A DNA stretch of 13,726 nucleotides from a bacterium (GTDB lineage: Bacteria; JALSQH01). How positions within the stretch are numbered: the first letter of the stretch is position 1; every line of letters starts with the position of its first letter. Made by a program: the position numbers and the translations under genes. Positions 8,245 through 13,726 of the stretch are shown one piece after another. The stretch covers positions 1-13,726 of the forward strand of contig JALTID010000046.1 of the NCBI GenBank assembly GCA_027004335.1, read 5' to 3'. The notes below the pieces were generated by a model that worked only from the letters and a program-made list of their open reading frames with translations, made no database searches and was not told the origin of the DNA.

Positions 8245-8684
8245 AGAAAGAGATCAAAGATAACCTTTTAAAAATTCTTCAGTATGATTTCCCTGTAAGT
8301 ACTACACCGTGGAGAGATATTGGGAAAAAATTGGGGGTCTCTGAAAATGAAGTATTAGAAATGGTGGGGGATCTGAAAAAAGAAGGTATAATAAGGAGAA
8401 TTGGGGCAATTCTTGCAAAAGAAAAACTGGGTTTTAGATCTCTCCTTGTTGCATTAAAAGCTAAAGATAATTGCATGGATGAAGTAGTGACTTATCTAAA
8501 TTCACTTGAAGCAGTTACTCATAATTACCTGAGAGAGGGTGAGTGGAATCTATGGTTTACCTTTTCATATTTTAAAGAAGAAGAGCTTCATGAGCTTAAA
8601 AGCAGGATAGAAGATTTTAGTTGTGTGGAAGACATTTTAATTCTTCCAGCAACAAAAACTTATAAGATTGATGCAAGGTTTTAA
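8241..8684 (+). CDS. ahbA: AhbA-like siroheme decarboxylase subunit (Lrp/AsnC fold)
   Basis: 147 residues with an N-terminal helix-turn-helix (about 1-55, IGKKLGVSENEVLEMV then GIIRRIGAIL) and a C-terminal AsnC-like alpha/beta domain (about 62-147). The segment THNYLREGEWNLWFTFSY at 93-110 and the ending LPATKTYKID match the AhbA/NirD-type siroheme decarboxylases rather than true Lrp regulators. AhbA with AhbB removes two carboxylates from siroheme to give 12,18-didecarboxysiroheme, the substrate of AhbC. The His and Tyr of HNY lie in the active-site segment. Known enzymes usually need an AhbB partner (SHCYxR-like motif) as a separate or fused protein. None is seen in this window, so it may act as a homo-oligomer or have its partner elsewhere. 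The start is ATGA-coupled to the previous gene, with AGAGGG upstream. A regulatory role is possible but less likely given the context. Confidence 0.82.
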   Translation: MKKEIKDNLLKILQYDFPVSTTPWRDIGKKLGVSENEVLEMVGDLKKEGIIRRIGAILAKEKLGFRSLLVALKAKDNCMDEVVTYLNSLEAVTHNYLREGEWNLWFTFSYFKEEELHELKSRIEDFSCVEDILILPATKTYKIDARF

Positions 8685-8687
8685 AGA

Positions 8688-9101
8688 ATGGGCAGGATTC
8701 TTGCAGTTGATTTTGGAACAAAAAAAATGGGGCTGGCAATGAGTGATCCCATGAAGATCACAGCCCAACCATTTGAGGTTATTGAAGTTATTTCACTAAA
8801 AAAAACTGCAAACAGGATAGCTGAAATTGTAAGAGAGTACCAGGTGGAAGAGGTGATTCTGGGGATGCCCTATACCTCTACCGGAGAGATAAGTCGGACA
8901 GGAGAGGATGTTACTGCTTTTGCTGAGATGTTAAAAAAAAGAATAAATGTGCCTGTTAAGTTTATTGATGAGAGAATGACCACTATGGGTGCGAGGAGGG
9001 TTCTTGATGAAGCGGGGATAAAAAGGAAAAAGCATAAGAAAGTAATTGATAAGATTGCTGCTACATATCTTCTTGAGGGATATTTAAAGAGCTTGAGATG
9101 A
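8688..9101 (+). CDS. ruvX: RuvX/YqgF-family putative pre-16S rRNA nuclease / Holliday junction resolvase
   Basis: 137 residues, the normal size for YqgF. Members have an RNase H-like fold. They act in pre-16S rRNA 5' maturation and have also been linked to Holliday-junction resolution. The expected acidic residues are present: D8 in LAVDFGTKKMGLAMSD, the ILGMPYTSTG loop, E95 in FIDERMTT, and D121 in VIDKIAATYLLEGYL. It lies 3 nt after the AhbA-like gene and overlaps mltG by ATGA. A pairing of yqgF with mltG is common in bacteria, so this gene marks the switch from the haem genes to a housekeeping block of the same operon. Confidence 0.92.
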   Translation: MGRILAVDFGTKKMGLAMSDPMKITAQPFEVIEVISLKKTANRIAEIVREYQVEEVILGMPYTSTGEISRTGEDVTAFAEMLKKRINVPVKFIDERMTTMGARRVLDEAGIKRKKHKKVIDKIAATYLLEGYLKSLR

Positions 9102-10108
9102 AGACTTTTCTGAAAGTTAGTGTAGCTTCTGTAGTTTTCCTTTTTTTGCTCTTTGCTGTTACTTTTTTTGTCTCGGTAAATAAAAAGATAGTAACTCCAC
9201 TTGAATTAAAGGTGGAGCGGGGAGAAAATCTCAGAGAAATTCTGAGAAGAATTGGCAAGGAGGAGTCCCTCAACAATCTTGATCTCTGGATTATTTATTA
9301 CTATCTGAGATTGAGTGGTAAGACCAATATAAAAGCTGGTCTTTACATGGGGATCCGGGGGGACAGGATCGTTGATTTTATAAAAAAAATTGTGGCCGGG
9401 AAGGCTCTACTTGTGAAAGTAACGATCCCGGAAGGTTACAACAGTTATCAGATTGCAAAGCAATTGGGGAAAAACGGTGTTTGTGATGAAAAGAATTTTT
9501 TAAAGTTTGCGTTTGACCCTGCTGTGGCTGAGAGGTATGGGATCCCATCTGATAGAGTTGAAGGTTTCCTTTTTCCCGATACATATAAATTCTCTGCGGA
9601 GACGCCTCCTTTGAAAATTATTGATGCGATGATTAAAGATTTCTGGAGACATTATCCTGAAGATTTCAAAAAGAGGGAGAAGAAGATTGGGTGGGACACA
9701 TACAGAGTTGTTATTCTTGCTTCAATTATTCAAAAAGAGGCATTTGCTGCAGATGAAATGCCCCTTATATCCGCAGTGTATCACAACAGATTGAAAAAAC
9801 ACATGCTTCTGCAGGCAGATCCCACCGTGATCTATGGTCTTTTTCCTCATTTTGATGGGAATCTCAGGAAGAAGGATCTGCTTGATAAAGCAAATAGATG
9901 GAATACTTATATTTACAGGGGATTACCTCCGACCCCCATCGGCAGCCCGGGAGTAGATGCAATAAGAACTGCTCTTTACCCTGCTGATGTGGATTATCTC
10001 TACTTTGTTTCAATGGGAAATGGAAGACACTTTTTTTCAAAAACCTACTCGGAGCATATGAAAGCGGTCCTAAAATATCAGATCAAACCAGCAGAGAGGA
10101 GAAAATGA
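9098..10108 (+). CDS. mltG: Endolytic murein transglycosylase MltG
   Basis: 336 residues. MltG cleaves nascent glycan strands in the periplasm and is thought to terminate peptidoglycan chain growth. One N-terminal membrane helix (about 7-27, VSVASVVFLFLLFAVTFFV) follows a short Lys-containing N terminus, giving a type II topology. A LysM-like region lies at about 37-100. The YceG catalytic domain has VTIPEGYNSYQIA, EGFLFPDTYKF (155-165), ILASIIQKEAF with catalytic Glu at 214, HNRL at 229-232, LQADPTVIYG (238-247), RWNTYIYRGLPPTPIGSPG (267-285), and YFVSMGNGRHFFSKTYSEH near the end. All hallmark motifs are intact. The start is ATGA-coupled to ruvX, and the stop overlaps nagZ. Confidence 0.95.
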   Translation: MKTFLKVSVASVVFLFLLFAVTFFVSVNKKIVTPLELKVERGENLREILRRIGKEESLNNLDLWIIYYYLRLSGKTNIKAGLYMGIRGDRIVDFIKKIVAGKALLVKVTIPEGYNSYQIAKQLGKNGVCDEKNFLKFAFDPAVAERYGIPSDRVEGFLFPDTYKFSAETPPLKIIDAMIKDFWRHYPEDFKKREKKIGWDTYRVVILASIIQKEAFAADEMPLISAVYHNRLKKHMLLQADPTVIYGLFPHFDGNLRKKDLLDKANRWNTYIYRGLPPTPIGSPGVDAIRTALYPADVDYLYFVSMGNGRHFFSKTYSEHMKAVLKYQIKPAERRK

Positions 10109-11094
10109 GCAGAAAAGAACTTGCCGGTAGTGTATTTATTCTGGGTTTTGAAGGAAAAGATGCCGAGAATGTAAAAAAAATTTTTTCAGATTTTCTCCCG
10201 GCAGGATGGATACTTTTCAGGAGAAATATTTGTTCCAGAGAGCAGGTGCGGGATTTATTAGAGGAGATCAATAAACTTTATTCTTCAAGGATACCTCCAC
10301 TTCTTTCAGTAGATCAGGAAGGGGGAAGGGTTAACAGACTGATAGAAGAGTATCCCCCAGCGAGAGAACTTGCTGGGGTTTTTGAAGAAGATATTTCTGA
10401 GTTTGAAAAAATTGTCGGAGAGATGGCCAGAGATGTTAAAGATTATGGTTTCAATCTAAATTTTGCCCCGGTGCTTGATGTCCTGGTGGTGGAAAATGAG
10501 GTAATCGGAGATAGGGCTTTTGGCTCAAATCCAGAAAAGGTTCTGGCTCCTGCCAGAAAATGGATTGAGATTTTCAGGGATTCTGGTGTTGAGTCCTGTG
10601 GAAAACATTTCCCCGGTCATGGAGGAGTCAGGGGAGATTCACATAGAAGCCTCCCGAGGGACAGTGTATCAAGGGAGGAATGGGAGAGGATTTATCTATC
10701 ACCTTTTAAAGAAAATTTCTCGCTTTTGAATTTCCTGATGATAGCTCATATCATTTTTGATTTTCTTGATCCATATCTTCCCACCTCCCTTTCCCCACAG
10801 ACAGGAAAACTGCTTTCCGAATTCGGGTATAGCGGATTCCAGGTCACTGATGATCTATTTATGGGGGCGATAAAGGATAATTTCTCTCCCTCTGAAATTG
10901 TAAATCTTCTTGTTTCTTCTCATGTAGATTTCTGGATTGTTGCTGAAGATACAGATTATATTGAGGCAATTTACTCTTCGCTGTATGATATAATATGGAG
11001 GAGTGATGTTAGGGCGTGGCTTGAGTGGAGAGAAAAAAGAATTGAAAGATTCTGGAAAAAGTTATATAAGCGATTTCCTTCTGGATCTCAATGA
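10105..11094 (+). CDS. nagZ: Beta-N-acetylhexosaminidase NagZ (glycoside hydrolase family 3)
   Basis: 329 residues, single-domain GH3 as in NagZ. It removes GlcNAc from anhydro-muropeptides in the cytoplasm during cell-wall recycling. The protein has no signal peptide or membrane helix, which fits a cytoplasmic site. Motifs in order: SVDQEGGRVNRL at 68-79, NFAPVLDV at 119-126, VIGDRAFGSNP at 133-143, KHFPGHGGVRGDSHRSLP at 167-184 (D178 and H180 form the unusual Asp-His general acid/base pair of NagZ), and VTDDLFMGAI at 247-256, with the nucleophile expected at D249. GAGAGGAG at 10095-10102 is a good ribosome site for the ATG. It sits directly after mltG, so the operon carries both a glycan-cutting and a glycan-recycling step. 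A large part of the next gene's N terminus overlaps its 3' end. Confidence 0.94.
   Translation: MSRKELAGSVFILGFEGKDAENVKKIFSDFLPAGWILFRRNICSREQVRDLLEEINKLYSSRIPPLLSVDQEGGRVNRLIEEYPPARELAGVFEEDISEFEKIVGEMARDVKDYGFNLNFAPVLDVLVVENEVIGDRAFGSNPEKVLAPARKWIEIFRDSGVESCGKHFPGHGGVRGDSHRSLPRDSVSREEWERIYLSPFKENFSLLNFLMIAHIIFDFLDPYLPTSLSPQTGKLLSEFGYSGFQVTDDLFMGAIKDNFSPSEIVNLLVSSHVDFWIVAEDTDYIEAIYSSLYDIIWRSDVRAWLEWREKRIERFWKKLYKRFPSGSQ
10997..11002 (+). promoter_or_regulatory. Ribosome binding site GGAGGA inside nagZ for the last operon gene
   Basis: GGAGGA sits inside the nagZ coding region, immediately before a GTG (11003) and 3 nt before an ATG (11006) in the downstream gene's frame. An in-frame TAA at 10991 limits any earlier start. 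The close spacing favours ATG 11006. A rival is TTG at 11042, which has GGAGAGA 8 nt upstream and would remove 12 residues lacking family likeness. Confidence 0.5.
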
Positions 11095-13570
11095 TAGAGG
11101 GGCTCTTAAAATTGAGTTAACCGGAGGGAAAGGATCTAATCTCGCTTTCCTGGCACAAAAGGGGATAAAGATCCCTGATGCGGTTATACTTACCACTCAT
11201 TTTTTTAAGAAAGTTCTTAATCAAATTGGGGGTGACTATCTTGATTTTTTCTCCGGTGAGCTTTCTGATGATGATATTGAGAAGTTAAGAGAGCAGGTGG
11301 AAAAATTTGATCTTTTCTCCTGCTGCCCTGAGGTGGAGAAGAGTATAATTAGAAGAATTTCCCGATGGGGAATTTATGCTGTCAGAAGTTCCTTTGGTAT
11401 AGAAGATACTGAGGAATTCTCTCTGGCAGGTATAGGTGAATCTGTAACAGGAATTATCTCACCCGAAGAGATGGAAAGATCAGTAAAAAAAGTACTTTTT
11501 TCTTTTTTTTCCTCTACGATTTTAAAATATCTTGATTCGCTGGGGGCCGGTGAACTTTCTTATCCGGCGGTGATCATTCAAAAATTTATTGCAGGGGAAT
11601 ACTCCGGGGTCATTTTTACCTCCCAGAATGGTTATTCTATAGTTGAGTTTCTTCCTGGAACAGCCATTCCTGTGGTTCAGGGGAAATATGAGCCTGTAAG
11701 ATTGAAACTGCTTGAAGATGGGTGTAAGGGACAGTGCATAAAAGTGCCTGAGGTTACCAGAGGCCTTATCTTCGACGGGGGAAACGGTTTTGTGGAAAAG
11801 GTTTTCCAGAAAGTTAAATTGCCACCCAGGGTAGCAAAAAAGATCTGTGAAATGGGTAAGAAAATTACAGAAGTATATGGGTCACCAAGGGATGTAGAGT
11901 GGACTGTTTATAAAGGTGAGCTTTATATTCTCCAGGCGAGAGCGGTTACCCACAGAGAAAAGGCGGAGAATTTTCACTGGTCCAGAGTGCTTGGAGAGGA
12001 ATTCTGGTCGGGGGTAGTCAGTCCTATGATGTATTCTCTGGTAGGAAAGGCTATTGAAATTTCAATGATAAAAGCTCCTGTTGAGGTATTGCTAAAAGGG
12101 GATATTGATGTTAAAAATATGCCCGGCATAGGGCTGTTTTATGAGCATATTTACATAAATCTTGATCTTCTCAGGGAAGCTTTCCGGATTATTCCAAGAT
12201 GGGTTCTAACCGATGAACTTTTGAGAATGTTTCCTGAAAATATGAGGGAGGAGATAAAAAATCAAAGCAAAACTGTTCCCCTGGAACTTATTCCAGCTTT
12301 TTCAAGATTTCTTATGGCAGGCTTCCCATGGTTTTTTACTTCCAACTATAAAAAATTTTACAGGTTTGTGAAAGAACATTTAGAGGAACGGCCTCTTCCG
12401 AAAAAAAGGAGTTCACTGGAAGAAATATTGAAGGAAATAGAAAGGATTGAGGAAGAACTTAAAAAGTTTCTTTCCATTGTGGTCTGGGGGGTAACATACG
12501 CATATATAAGTGTTCCTTTTGTTGATAGAATTTTTTCCATGATGGTAGGAGAAGAAAATGCGAAAAAGTATGGATATCTCCTTTTCACAAACTTAAAGGG
12601 AGACAGGAATATTGGATTTCTGCGAGATATGCTCAGGTTAAAAAAGATGATGCCCCCCGGTATTACTGAAGACAATGATGTTGGTGAAATAAAAGAAAAA
12701 TTCCCTGATTTTTTTAATGAGCTTGAAAGCTTTCTGAAAAAGTATGGGCATCGTTCCGGAGAGAGGGATCTGTTTTTTGTAAGATGGTGGGAGGACCCCT
12801 TTCTGGTTTTGAAGATAATTGAATCCTCCATGGTCTCAGATATTGAGGAGCTAGGGATCAGGGAAGCGTGGAGAAGGGTAAAAAGGAATCTCGTGAAAGA
12901 TAGGGTCAGAATCAAAAAAGTTTATCTTCCAGAGCTTATGATCTTCCTCTGGCTCGCCAGAACCTACCTTACCATGAGGGAAAATATGAGATTCTATGCA
13001 GATATTTATCTCAGGGACATGAGAGTACTTCTTCTAAATGCGGGAGAAATTTTATATAAAAAGCGGATTCTTGATTCCGCAGAAGAGGTCTTCTTTCTGA
13101 GTTTTGATGAATTAAAAGAAGCGCTTAATATTCCTGGTGAAAAATTAAAGAAAGAGACCGCTGAGAGAAAAAAGCGGTTCCTTGAGAGGAGAAATGCTCC
13201 TGACTATATAGTGGGTGGGGAGGCTCTTTCTATACCGGGGAATGGAGACCACCTTGTGGGGATTACAATAAGTCCCGGTTTAGCTGAGGGAAGGGTAAGA
13301 GTTATCAGAGGAATTGAAGATTTCCTTGAAGTGAAGGAGGGGGAGATAATTGTGATGAGTAATCTGGATCCCGGATGGAGTTCCCTTGTAGGGAAAGTTG
13401 CAGGTGCAGTTTTTGAAGTGGGAGGGCTTTTGTCCCATGGAGCAATTATTGCTAGGGAGTTTGGTATCCCTGCTATAGCAGGCATAAAAAACGCTGCTCA
13501 AATACTAAGAACAGGGGAGAAGGTCATTTTAGATGCCACGGCAGGTACTGTGACCAGATTTAAATCTTAA
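11006..13570 (+). CDS. PEP-synthase-like / rifampicin-phosphotransferase-like enzyme, substrate unknown
   Basis: About 854 residues with three parts in the order of rifampicin phosphotransferase (Rph) and relatives. (1) A PPDK-type ATP-grasp domain at about 37-317: GGKGSNLAFLAQKG, AVRSSFGIEDTEEFSLAG, SPRDVEWTVYKGELYILQARAVT. (2) A long middle domain at about 325-750: HWSRVLGEEFWSGVVSPM, YGHRSGERDLFFVRWWEDP, LDSAEEVFFLSFDEL. (3) A C-terminal swivelling phosphohistidine domain with GGLLSHGAIIAREFGIPA, whose catalytic His is H812, and EKVILDATAG. True PEP synthase has a C-terminal PEP/pyruvate TIM barrel, which is absent here. The enzyme probably uses ATP to phosphorylate an unknown acceptor via His; rifamycin is only one possibility. 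The start is uncertain (GTG 11003, ATG 11006 or TTG 11042), and the gene overlaps nagZ by 53-92 nt. Residue numbers count from the GTG at 11003. Confidence 0.8.
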   Translation: MLGRGLSGEKKELKDSGKSYISDFLLDLNDRGALKIELTGGKGSNLAFLAQKGIKIPDAVILTTHFFKKVLNQIGGDYLDFFSGELSDDDIEKLREQVEKFDLFSCCPEVEKSIIRRISRWGIYAVRSSFGIEDTEEFSLAGIGESVTGIISPEEMERSVKKVLFSFFSSTILKYLDSLGAGELSYPAVIIQKFIAGEYSGVIFTSQNGYSIVEFLPGTAIPVVQGKYEPVRLKLLEDGCKGQCIKVPEVTRGLIFDGGNGFVEKVFQKVKLPPRVAKKICEMGKKITEVYGSPRDVEWTVYKGELYILQARAVTHREKAENFHWSRVLGEEFWSGVVSPMMYSLVGKAIEISMIKAPVEVLLKGDIDVKNMPGIGLFYEHIYINLDLLREAFRIIPRWVLTDELLRMFPENMREEIKNQSKTVPLELIPAFSRFLMAGFPWFFTSNYKKFYRFVKEHLEERPLPKKRSSLEEILKEIERIEEELKKFLSIVVWGVTYAYISVPFVDRIFSMMVGEENAKKYGYLLFTNLKGDRNIGFLRDMLRLKKMMPPGITEDNDVGEIKEKFPDFFNELESFLKKYGHRSGERDLFFVRWWEDPFLVLKIIESSMVSDIEELGIREAWRRVKRNLVKDRVRIKKVYLPELMIFLWLARTYLTMRENMRFYADIYLRDMRVLLLNAGEILYKKRILDSAEEVFFLSFDELKEALNIPGEKLKKETAERKKRFLERRNAPDYIVGGEALSIPGNGDHLVGITISPGLAEGRVRVIRGIEDFLEVKEGEIIVMSNLDPGWSSLVGKVAGAVFEVGGLLSHGAIIAREFGIPAIAGIKNAAQILRTGEKVILDATAGTVTRFKS

Positions 13571-13726
13571 ACGTATCCTTTTTCTACGAACCAATTTATT
13601 GCATCTTTAAGGGTTTCTTTTAGAGGTCTGCTTCTATGTCCCAGTTCTCTCCTCGCTTTTGAGTCATCGTAGTACCAGTAGTAGCCTGCCATAAGTCCTG
13701 TACCATAATCCACCGGTGGGTTTTTC
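13567..13726 (-). CDS. NAD-dependent epimerase/dehydratase family protein, C-terminal end, truncated by window
   Basis: The minus strand reads open from the window edge to a TAA at 13569-13567, giving 52 residues. The segment YYDDSKARRELGHRSRPLKETLKDAINWF and the ending EKGYV are typical of the C-terminus of extended SDR sugar epimerases and dihydroflavonol-reductase-like proteins, including hopanoid-associated epimerases (HpnA). This segment shows that the last helix is intact, and the true start lies beyond the window. The Rossmann motif and YxxxK catalytic residues lie outside the window, so the substrate cannot be told. It is transcribed towards the operon. Confidence 0.78.
   Translation of the reverse strand, partial: KNPPVDYGTGLMAGYYWYYDDSKARRELGHRSRPLKETLKDAINWFVEKGYV

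Noticed and set aside
8241-8684. An Lrp/AsnC transcription factor controlling the operon
   Set aside because: The HNYxR and LPATKTYKI segments and the neighbourhood match siroheme decarboxylases, so a regulatory role is the less likely reading.
10520-10729. A plus-strand frame within nagZ
   Set aside because: It is a second frame of the intact nagZ coding region with no motifs.
12358-12915. A 185-residue minus-strand open frame
   Set aside because: It lies entirely inside the Rph-like gene, is Ser/Phe/Ile-rich with no recognisable domain, and looks like a shadow frame.
1-13726. tRNA, rRNA, CRISPR arrays, insertion sequences or prophage
   Set aside because: No direct-repeat array, transposase motif, tRNA-like fold or phage gene was seen. 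Nearly all of the window is coding.

Overview
The window reads as part of a bacterial chromosome. Two peptidoglycan genes (mltG, nagZ) make an archaeon unlikely. The DNA is AT-rich (roughly 40% GC by eye), arginine is mostly AGA/AGG, and the proteins are rich in Lys, Glu and Ile. This suits an anaerobic, perhaps thermophilic, lineage, but I cannot name a taxon. Two oxygen-sensitive radical SAM enzymes in the haem cluster also point to an anaerobic or microaerophilic life.

Layout: (1) 2-526, the C-terminal end of a long-chain acyl-CoA synthetase, closed by a strong intrinsic terminator (545-581). (2) A short promoter region with an extended -10 (601-609). (3) 638-13570, twelve plus-strand genes packed with almost no intergenic DNA: ahbC, precorrin-2 dehydrogenase, hemA, hemC, a cobA-hemD fusion, hemB, an AhbD-like radical SAM/SPASM gene, an AhbA-like siroheme decarboxylase gene, ruvX, mltG, nagZ, and a large PEP-synthase/rifampicin-phosphotransferase-like gene. 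Neighbouring genes overlap or are 1-3 nt apart, so they probably form one operon. (4) 13567-13726, the 3' end of a convergent NAD-dependent sugar epimerase-type gene on the minus strand. Its stop codon overlaps the stop codon of the last plus-strand gene.

How it works together: HemA starts tetrapyrrole synthesis from glutamyl-tRNA, and HemB, HemC and the HemD domain make uroporphyrinogen III. The CobA domain and the precorrin-2 dehydrogenase lead to sirohydrochlorin/siroheme. The AhbA-like protein, AhbC and the second radical SAM protein then fit the siroheme-dependent (alternative) route to haem b. HemL, AhbB, a separate ferrochelatase and a canonical AhbD are not seen here. The most interesting point is that the AhbD slot holds a different-looking radical SAM/SPASM protein with exactly seven cysteines, and that only one Lrp-like decarboxylase subunit is present. 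The second half of the operon handles DNA processing (RuvX) and peptidoglycan chain termination and recycling (MltG, NagZ), and ends with a phosphotransferase-like enzyme of unknown substrate.
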